Source of the DNA: Candidatus Cloacimonadota bacterium
GTDB taxonomy: Bacteria; Cloacimonadota; Cloacimonadia; Cloacimonadales; TCS61
Length of the DNA: 5,103 nt
NCBI GenBank assembly: GCA_023133395.1
Contig: JAGLWO010000207.1
Location: forward strand, 1 to 5,103
Reading direction: 5' to 3'
Below are positions 1 through 5,103 of this stretch, piece after piece. Both the position numbers and the translations under genes were made by a program. The notes below the pieces were generated by a model, which saw nothing but the letters and a program-made list of their open reading frames with translations, was not told the origin of the DNA and ran no database searches. Each line of letters opens with the position of its first letter. Positions within the stretch are counted from its first letter, which is position 1.

Positions 1-890
1 TGATCGAACCTACAAATATTTGCAACCTCCAGTGTCCTTTGTGTCCTTCCGGGAATGGAACTCTGAAACGTAAAAAAGGATATATGGAATTCTCTACATT
101 TAAAAAAGTGATCGATGAAATAAAAGAAAAATCCTTTATGGTAGTACTCTGGAATCAGGGAGAGTCGTATCTGAACAAAGATTTTTTAAAAATGGTTAAA
201 TATGTTTCTGATAATGGATTATTTACACTCGCTTCCACAAATGCCAATATCGATATTCAGGCAGAAGATACTATAAAATCAGGGCTTGATTCGATAATCA
301 TTTCTTTGGATGGAACAACTCAGGAAACTTATAATAAATATCGTGTGAATGGAAATCTAAACAGGGTTCTTGAGAATGTACGGGAACTTATTCAGACAAA
401 AAAGAAACTGAAAACAAAGAATCCTCTTATCAGATGGCAGTTTCTCGTGATGAAACATAATGAGCATGAAATCGAAGAGATAAAGAAATTAGCTAAAGAA
501 CTCCAAGTTGATAACCTTGAATTGAAAACAGTTCAAATCTATTCCAAAGATGATATTAACAATTTCCTTCCCCAAAACCCTAAATACCGCAGGTATAAAA
601 TTAAAGGAAATAACTTTGAATTGAAATTCGGGATAAAAAATCGCTGCCGCCGCATCTGGACAAATGCTGTTGTAAACTGGGATGGAGAAGTTGCTATCTG
701 CTGTTTTGATAAAGATGTGGAATATAAAGTTGGAAATATTAAAAATACTCCTCTCTCAAAACTCTGGAAAAGCGAGAAAATCCATAAAATAAGAAATCAA
801 ATTCTAAAAGATAGAAAAGAAATTCCAATATGTAGAAATTGTGGGGAAGGAATTAAATTAAGAATCAAAGAAACCGAAGTTAAGTTTTAA
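1..890 (+). CDS. Radical SAM/SPASM domain protein, 5' end missing
   Basis: This is a radical S-adenosylmethionine enzyme; its substrate is unknown. The reading frame is open from base 3 and shows 295 residues. It begins IEPTNICNLQCPLC, which carries the CxxxCxxC motif (visible Cys7, 11, 14) that binds the SAM-cleaving [4Fe-4S] cluster. The phrase IEPTNxCNLxCPxC is typical of the family. GE at residues 52-53 (NQGES) and SLDG at 101-104 match later strands of the radical SAM barrel. The C-terminal part is SPASM-like: Cys215, a WDG turn near 226-228, Cys233-Cys234, then CRNC (Cys277, 280), enough for one auxiliary cluster. The TTG at 39 is the Leu codon inside the cysteine motif, not a start. 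Bases 1-2 (tg) finish a codon such as ATG, GTG, TTG or CTG, so the true start is at or left of the edge. Relatives usually have a few tens of residues before this motif. The tail overlaps the next gene on the opposite strand by 11 bases. Confidence 0.93.
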   Translation, partial: IEPTNICNLQCPLCPSGNGTLKRKKGYMEFSTFKKVIDEIKEKSFMVVLWNQGESYLNKDFLKMVKYVSDNGLFTLASTNANIDIQAEDTIKSGLDSIIISLDGTTQETYNKYRVNGNLNRVLENVRELIQTKKKLKTKNPLIRWQFLVMKHNEHEIEEIKKLAKELQVDNLELKTVQIYSKDDINNFLPQNPKYRRYKIKGNNFELKFGIKNRCRRIWTNAVVNWDGEVAICCFDKDVEYKVGNIKNTPLSKLWKSEKIHKIRNQILKDRKEIPICRNCGEGIKLRIKETEVKF

Positions 891-1758
891 TATAACTTTT
901 CTTGATAATATAATATAAACCTGATATCGCTGGTAATACTGAATTTAATATAAAAATCGTCAGGGATGCAGTTATTGCGATTTCAGAAGAGATCTGATAT
1001 TTTGATAAAACTTCCATAGCGAATTGTTCTCTTAATCCAAGTCCTGCATAAGTTATGGGTATTACATTCGCAAAAAGTATTAATGGGATTGAGATAATAG
1101 CAGAAAAAATATGAAATCTTAAAAAATTATTTAATAGCAAAAAATATTGAAATATCGTTAAAGCCATATAGATTCCCTGCATTGAACATATCCTGGGAAC
1201 AATCTTCAAATATTTCTTAAAATATATTTCAACGCTTTTTTTCTTATGGAGATGTTTGATTAAATAAATCAATAATGGTAAAGACAAAATCAGGATAAAT
1301 AAGCATATCATCCAGAATAGTTGTGTATGACGAAAATAAAATATAGCAGCAAAACTGGCAAAAAGCAGGTTTATCCAGATCTGGAAGAATTTTTCAACTC
1401 CAACAGACATGAACGTCAACATTTTCCTATTATTTACAAAATACATTTTACCGACTACACCATGTCCTCCGGGAATTAAAAACCGAAGTGAGTGACCGAT
1501 CATAAGGGATCTAAATATCTCTGAATTTTGAGGGATATAATCAGGATTTATTTTAAGATAATGTCCCCAGTTTTTGTATTCTATAAAGATTTTGATTACA
1601 GCAATAAGAAGAATAATAATTACTGTTGTGATTCCGATATTTTTAAAAGTATGAATAAGTTGAATGAAATCAATTTTGCGGAAAATAAAAAATAGAATAG
1701 TAATCGTGATTATTATTTTTAAGAAGTATATTAATTTATTTTTTACTAATCTCTGCAT
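880..1758 (-). CDS. Lysylphosphatidylglycerol synthase TM / flippase-like (UPF0104) membrane protein
   Basis: An integral inner-membrane protein of 292 residues, with about seven or eight hydrophobic segments (roughly 9-26, 42-61, 120-142, 146-167, 192-210, 216-238, 259-284). It matches the membrane domain shared with MprF: an early polar loop with RFLIPGGHGVVGK (92-104), and the late signature IPITYAGLGLREQ (233-245) with the Arg-Glu pair, followed by a helix ending NSVLPAISG. The length fits stand-alone members, and the aminoacyl-transferase domain of true MprF is absent. Proteins of this family are generally thought to move or handle lipids or lipid-linked intermediates; the substrate here is unknown. 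The ATG at 1758 has no clear Shine-Dalgarno site. It sits tail to tail with the radical SAM gene and is divergent from the deacetylase. The glycan-gene neighbours suggest a role in envelope lipids or polysaccharide precursors, which is inference. Confidence 0.85.
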   Translation of the reverse strand: MQRLVKNKLIYFLKIIITITILFFIFRKIDFIQLIHTFKNIGITTVIIILLIAVIKIFIEYKNWGHYLKINPDYIPQNSEIFRSLMIGHSLRFLIPGGHGVVGKMYFVNNRKMLTFMSVGVEKFFQIWINLLFASFAAIFYFRHTQLFWMICLFILILSLPLLIYLIKHLHKKKSVEIYFKKYLKIVPRICSMQGIYMALTIFQYFLLLNNFLRFHIFSAIISIPLILFANVIPITYAGLGLREQFAMEVLSKYQISSEIAITASLTIFILNSVLPAISGLYYIIKKSYIKT

Positions 1759-1811
1759 TATTCAAATGATCTTTATTTCAAAAATTTCTTGACCTTATAC
1801 TTTATCTTCCA

Positions 1812-1840
1812 TTTACATTCAACCCGATTTTATATATAAG
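1812..1840 (+). promoter_or_regulatory. Candidate sigma70-type promoter for the deacetylase
   Basis: TTTACA (1812-1817) and TATAAG (1835-1840) are separated by 17 bases, and each differs from the consensus at one position. Transcription would begin near 1847, leaving about 40 bases of leader that contain the strong Shine-Dalgarno site. The region is AT-rich, so chance matches are likely. Support comes from its place in the only intergenic gap. Confidence 0.4.
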
Positions 1841-1854
1841 CTTTATTCCGTCAA
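1827..1854 (-). promoter_or_regulatory. Candidate sigma70-type promoter for the flippase-like gene
   Basis: On the minus strand, TTGACG (1854-1849) and TAAAAT (1832-1827) are 16 bases apart, each with one mismatch. This gives a start near 1820 and a leader of about 60 bases. A second minus-strand candidate lies downstream: TTGAAT (1822-1817), 17 bases, TATAAG (1799-1794). The first candidate interleaves with the plus-strand promoter, so the two could not easily be occupied together. Confidence 0.35.
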
Positions 1855-1874
1855 CCAAATAGATTGAAGTTGTG

Positions 1875-1881
1875 AAGGAGG
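1875..1881 (+). promoter_or_regulatory. Strong Shine-Dalgarno site that fixes an ATA start
   Basis: AAGGAGG is a full-strength anti-Shine-Dalgarno match. Five bases (CATAA) separate it from the ATA at 1887. An in-frame TAA (1884-1886) closes the frame immediately upstream of that ATA. No ATG, GTG or TTG occurs in this frame between the TAA and the first catalytic motif. The site therefore points to 1887 as the start. Confidence 0.75.
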
Positions 1882-1886
1882 CATAA

Positions 1887-2498
1887 ATAGGACTTTTACG
1901 AGCTATTATTCGACATGGGAATAGACAGGAACAAAGTATTGCACTGACTTTCGATGATGGTCCAGATCCAGTTTATACTGGGAAAATTTTAGATATTCTT
2001 GAAAAAAATAAGATCAAAGCTACTTTTTTTGTTACTGGGAAAAAAGCTTTAGAACATCCTGAACTGGTAAAAAGGATATTTTCAAAAGGACATGAAGTTG
2101 GAAATCATTCTTTTTCTCATAAAAGCCTAATATTCAAATCTGCTTCTTTTATCCGAAAGGAGATTGAACAAACTGATGAAATTCTCAGGAACCTTGGAAT
2201 TGAAGGTAATATTCACTTCCGTCCTCCGTATGGAAGAATGCTGTTAACAACGTTTATTTTATTATTAAGGTTAAGGAAAAAGGTAGTCCTCTGGGATAAT
2301 AATCCTAAAGATTACAAATGTTCATCTTCCAAGGAAATAGTATCAAAGGTTCTAAAAAAATTAAAACAGGGTTCCATTATTGTTCTACATGACGGAGCAA
2401 AAAACAGAACTGATACCGTAAAAGCTATTGAGATATTAATTCCTGAATTATTAAAAAGGGATTATATGTTTAAAACAATTTCAGAATTGATTATATAG
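1887..2498 (+). CDS. Polysaccharide deacetylase, NodB homology domain, apparent ATA start
   Basis: A metal-dependent carbohydrate esterase family 4 deacetylase of 203 residues, about NodB length, expected to remove acetyl groups from GlcNAc-type sugars. All five motifs are in order: TFDDGP (21-26; Asp23 as base, Asp24 as metal ligand), HSFSH (His74, His78), RPPYG (112-116), WDNNPKDY (136-143) and LHDG (167-170, His168). Motif 4 is unusual: Asn139 occupies a position often held by Asp, and Tyr143 replaces the usual Trp. The domain fills the whole protein and begins IGLLRAIIRHGN, with no signal peptide or membrane anchor, so it may act in the cytoplasm. The start is inferred as ATA at 1887, placed by AAGGAGG; the ATG at 2238 would discard three catalytic motifs. 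A sequencing error in an original ATG is the main alternative. The stop overlaps the convergent glycosyltransferase by 8 bases. Confidence 0.88.
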   Translation: MGLLRAIIRHGNRQEQSIALTFDDGPDPVYTGKILDILEKNKIKATFFVTGKKALEHPELVKRIFSKGHEVGNHSFSHKSLIFKSASFIRKEIEQTDEILRNLGIEGNIHFRPPYGRMLLTTFILLLRLRKKVVLWDNNPKDYKCSSSKEIVSKVLKKLKQGSIIVLHDGAKNRTDTVKAIEILIPELLKRDYMFKTISELII

Positions 2499-3531
2499 AT
2501 TTCCACTCCCACTTTGCAAAAGTTCCCAGCAGAGAGAAGTATATCAAAAAGTATGGATAAATAATAAGGAACGGAATATCCAGTATTCTGAATTTGTATT
2601 TATGTTTTACCAGGTTGACTATCCAGAAAAATAATATGCACAGGAAATAAATTATCAAGATTTTCCAGTTATTAAAGAATATCACTTTAATGGGTAAGTA
2701 TAAATAAAACAGAAGAATTAATATTGAAATAATTTTGAAGAAAGAGGATGACATACCGAACTTTCCATATCTCCGTTTTAACTGATGATTTGAAGTTTTA
2801 TTTGAAACTGCTTGATGTGTATCTACCAGCTGTTCATGGTTATATGCAATTTTCCATCCTGCTTTGTGAATCAGCTTTAGAAGAAGTTTATCATCACCGG
2901 ACTGGTAGTGCTTTATTTTTTCGTAACCTCCAATCTCATCGAAAGCTGCTTTTTTTACAGCTAAGTTCCCGCCTGCTGCACTGAAGGGAATACCCAGTCC
3001 GATCGTGGAAGCATAAATTGCAGATGACATCTGATTTGAAAATTTTATCAGAGGATTTGTTTTAGTCTCAGAATAATTTCCAACAACCATACCGATGTTA
3101 TATGAAAAATAATTATTATAACTTTTCAGCCATTCAGGTTTAACAGAGCAATCTGCATCGGTAAAGAGAAAAATTTCGCATTTTGCATTTTCAGCAGCTT
3201 TTTTCAACGCAGCTTTTTTACCTTTGTAGTCTGAATGCTTTTCAGATAGATGGAAGTATCTTGCATTTGTATTTTTTATACAGAATTCCTTTATCAGTTC
3301 AAGAGAGTTGTCAGTTGATGCATCATCAACTATAATGATCTCAAATTTGTCTTTAGGATAATCTAATTTGTTAAGTGATTTAAAAAGTTTCAGCAGATTT
3401 TCTTCTTCGTTCCTGCAGGCAATAAGAATGGAGTAGGAGAGTTCTTTTGGTTTTTTTATTTTCCAGTTACGTAAAATCCCACAGCCCAGAACTAAAAAGA
3501 AGAGAGAGACAATTAATACTACTAAATCCAT
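2491..3531 (-). CDS. Membrane-bound family 2 glycosyltransferase
   Basis: An inverting GT-A glycosyltransferase of 346 residues, probably in the inner membrane with its catalytic domain in the cytoplasm. An N-terminal membrane segment (3-20) is followed by the GT2 core: ILIACRNEEENL (35-46), IIVDDASTD (66-74), KGKKAAL (103-109), FTDAD (123-127, the DxD metal/nucleotide site), AAGGNLAV (185-192) and SGDDKL (211-216) at the acceptor/catalytic-base position. Three hydrophobic segments follow (about 264-285, 290-308, 319-337). This plan resembles the PgaC, NodC and hyaluronan synthase group, but the QxxRW motif reads QLKRRY (250-255), with Arg in place of Trp. The donor sugar cannot be told. I chose the ATG at 3531 over the TTG directly before it at 3534. 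The ATG lies three bases after the stop of the Wzi-like gene and has only a weak upstream AGG, so translational coupling within one operon is likely. Confidence 0.9.
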   Translation of the reverse strand: MDLVVLIVSLFFLVLGCGILRNWKIKKPKELSYSILIACRNEEENLLKLFKSLNKLDYPKDKFEIIIVDDASTDNSLELIKEFCIKNTNARYFHLSEKHSDYKGKKAALKKAAENAKCEIFLFTDADCSVKPEWLKSYNNYFSYNIGMVVGNYSETKTNPLIKFSNQMSSAIYASTIGLGIPFSAAGGNLAVKKAAFDEIGGYEKIKHYQSGDDKLLLKLIHKAGWKIAYNHEQLVDTHQAVSNKTSNHQLKRRYGKFGMSSSFFKIISILILLFYLYLPIKVIFFNNWKILIIYFLCILFFWIVNLVKHKYKFRILDIPFLIIYPYFLIYFSLLGTFAKWEWKSI

Positions 3532-3534
3532 CAA

Positions 3535-5103
3535 TTAATATATTGCCTGGTAGCTGATTATGAATTCTTTTTCCATATCGTTGTCATTAGTTCGGGAAAT
3601 GTTCATTCCAAACTTTAGTTTATGATGTGCCAGTGGTTGCCAGGTCAGGACAGGAGAGATATATAGTCGGTTTGTAATATTTCCTTCCAGCCAGTGTGTG
3701 TCGTTATCTTTTGATTCATCACGCGTTTTATAATTTATACTAAAATCGTTGCCAGTATTTCCTTGTCTGGTTAAAGATGAATGCAAATTGAAATTCAAGT
3801 TCTTTTTAAAATCAATATTAAATTCACCAGCGAATTGTATCAGGTTGCTTCCTTCGGGAAATCCAAGCCCGATACCATCGTGGGAGAATTTGTTATGCAT
3901 GATATTATGAGTATACATCCAGGGACGAACAGCAGTAAATTCCAAGGTTAATATTAAATCTTTGTCCCAATTGAAAGTATAGGAATTTCCTAATTGAAGA
4001 GCATATTTATTGCCCCACCAGTCACTGAAGATCTCGCTCTTTTTCAATTCGTCCAAAATGAAGTTGAAATAAATAATATTTTTAGGAATAGGTTTCCAGT
4101 TTATACCAGCAAAGATCAGGACATTATCCCTGTTTCGCAGGTTATGTTCTATTGGTCTTAAAAATACATGTGGTAAAAGATAGCTTGGAGAAATGCTTCT
4201 ATCACCATAAATTACATTCTCTCCCAGGAAAAAGTGGAATCTGGTATTTGGTTTCCAGTCGATCTTATGAATAACAAGGTATTTATCTGTATAATCATTA
4301 GTATTATCCGAACTCGTGCTGTCCGGGATTAATGAAGCATGCAGAAAAGATATGGAAAGTGCTTTAAAATTGAATTTACTACTGAAATATCCATAATCGT
4401 TGCAGTCATCATTAAGGATTATGCTTCCACCAATATTATTACCCACCTCGTATTTTCCGCGACCTATTGATAGCGACCAGAAGTTTCCCTTTCCGATGTA
4501 AGTAATTTTTCCTGTTAAGTTGTCCAGATGGATTTTATCTTCACTATCTGATTTTTGAGTCCAACTATCTATCAGATTTGAGTTTCCCGCATAATCCGTA
4601 TCTCCTCCAAAATGACCTGCCCACCAATAGCCATAGAAGAATAATCTCTGTTGGATATAACCTGATAGTTTTGCTCCATAATGAACAAAATAATAATTGT
4701 TACTGTATTTTGTCACAAAATCACACCCTGTAAGCAGACTGAACCTGAGAAGAGATTTTAAAGGAATTGACGAAGGATGTATCCATGATGAATATGAAGG
4801 CTTTTTAATCTTGTCCAGAGTTTTATATTCAAATAATACTGAATTATCTTCTTTATAAAAAAAGAATTTGTGAAGTGATTTTGTAAAATTATTCCAAGAA
4901 GAGAATGCAAAATTTTGCTCAGAAAAATTTTCAAGTGGTTCTCTTGTATTATGTAAAAACAGAATTTTTTCATGGATGTTTTTTTCCAGAAAAGAATGAG
5001 TGTTATCTGAAGTTACTTCCGGTGTGTTCCAACTAATATCTCTATATTGACCAAAAATAATTACCGGAAGAATCAAATAAAAAAATATAATTCTAAGTCT
5101 TTT
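3535..5103 (-). CDS. Capsule assembly Wzi-like outer-membrane beta-barrel, 5' end missing
   Basis: A Wzi-family-like outer-membrane protein with 522 residues visible. In E. coli, Wzi is a lectin-like barrel that holds capsule at the surface; the ligand here is unknown. Reading inward from the edge, the frame starts KRLRIIFFYLILPVIIFGQ, a basic then hydrophobic signal peptide, with cleavage plausible near Gly18-Gln19. The real start codon therefore lies just outside, and the TTG at 5076 is an internal Leu codon. Family-like stretches include LSIGRGKYEVGNNIGG (211-226), FLHASL (253-258), LGENVIYGDRSISPSYLLP (293-311), RDNVLIFAGINWKP (325-338) and NFILDEL (347-353). Alternating polar and aromatic strands continue to a final FIISYQAIY, whose terminal aromatic residue is usual for barrels inserted by BamA. 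Roughly the first 120 residues after the signal are not recognisable to me. It is the upstream gene of a likely operon with the glycosyltransferase. Confidence 0.85.
   Translation of the reverse strand, partial: KRLRIIFFYLILPVIIFGQYRDISWNTPEVTSDNTHSFLEKNIHEKILFLHNTREPLENFSEQNFAFSSWNNFTKSLHKFFFYKEDNSVLFEYKTLDKIKKPSYSSWIHPSSIPLKSLLRFSLLTGCDFVTKYSNNYYFVHYGAKLSGYIQQRLFFYGYWWAGHFGGDTDYAGNSNLIDSWTQKSDSEDKIHLDNLTGKITYIGKGNFWSLSIGRGKYEVGNNIGGSIILNDDCNDYGYFSSKFNFKALSISFLHASLIPDSTSSDNTNDYTDKYLVIHKIDWKPNTRFHFFLGENVIYGDRSISPSYLLPHVFLRPIEHNLRNRDNVLIFAGINWKPIPKNIIYFNFILDELKKSEIFSDWWGNKYALQLGNSYTFNWDKDLILTLEFTAVRPWMYTHNIMHNKFSHDGIGLGFPEGSNLIQFAGEFNIDFKKNLNFNLHSSLTRQGNTGNDFSINYKTRDESKDNDTHWLEGNITNRLYISPVLTWQPLAHHKLKFGMNISRTNDNDMEKEFIISYQAIY

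Noticed and set aside
39..41. TTG as the start of the radical SAM gene
   Set aside because: It encodes the Leu between two cysteines of the CxxxCxxC motif, and the frame is open upstream to the window edge.
2238..2240. ATG as the start of a short 86-residue deacetylase fragment
   Set aside because: The same frame continues upstream without a stop to 1887 and carries three of the five catalytic motifs, so this Met is internal.
2943..2962. AGCTG...CAGCT inverted repeat around a T-run, resembling a terminator
   Set aside because: The T-run is in the loop instead of after the stem, the stem is only five pairs, and it sits in the middle of the glycosyltransferase gene.
2748..2984. Plus-strand 78-codon open frame
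   Set aside because: It lies wholly inside the glycosyltransferase gene on the other strand, has no recognisable domain and no ribosome binding site.
3190..3222. Short direct repeat of GCAGCTTTTTT
   Set aside because: It encodes two Lys-Lys-Ala-Ala units in the helix after KGKKAAL of the glycosyltransferase, so coding constraint explains it.
4758..4973. Minus-strand 71-codon open frame
   Set aside because: It is an out-of-frame shadow within the Wzi-like gene, with low-complexity content and no domain.
5074..5076. TTG as the start of the Wzi-like gene
   Set aside because: It falls in the hydrophobic core of a signal peptide whose basic N-terminal part is encoded by bases 5092-5103, so the start lies outside the window.

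Overview
This AT-rich window holds five protein genes packed almost without gaps. It looks like a bacterial chromosome fragment concerned with cell-surface glycans. The host should be Gram-negative, because one gene encodes a Wzi-like outer-membrane beta-barrel. The strong Shine-Dalgarno sequence AAGGAGG (1875-1881) argues mildly against Bacteroidota, which seldom use one. An AT-rich lineage such as Cloacimonadota or Marinimicrobia would fit, but that is a guess from style and not an identification.

Layout: (1) bases 1-890, + strand, the 3' part of a radical SAM/SPASM protein, cut by the window edge just upstream of its CxxxCxxC motif. (2) bases 880-1758, - strand, a membrane protein of the lysylphosphatidylglycerol-synthase TM / flippase-like (UPF0104) family, overlapping gene 1 tail to tail. 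(3) bases 1759-1886, the only real intergenic gap, with candidate divergent promoters. (4) bases 1887-2498, + strand, a complete short NodB-type polysaccharide deacetylase that appears to start at ATA. (5) bases 2491-3531, - strand, a membrane-anchored family 2 glycosyltransferase overlapping gene 4 tail to tail. (6) bases 3535-5103, - strand, a Wzi-like outer-membrane protein, cut by the right edge within its signal peptide and lying directly upstream of the glycosyltransferase in a likely two-gene operon.

Three genes begin further upstream than their first ordinary start codon suggests. The radical SAM and Wzi-like genes run off the window. The deacetylase has no ATG, GTG or TTG ahead of its catalytic domain.

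Taken together (inference), the glycosyltransferase could build a glycan, the deacetylase could remove N- or O-acetyl groups from it or its precursor, the Wzi-like barrel could hold or export it at the outer membrane, and the flippase-like protein could act on a lipid-linked intermediate. The substrate cannot be read from the sequence. No RNA genes, mobile elements, CRISPR arrays or convincing terminators were seen.
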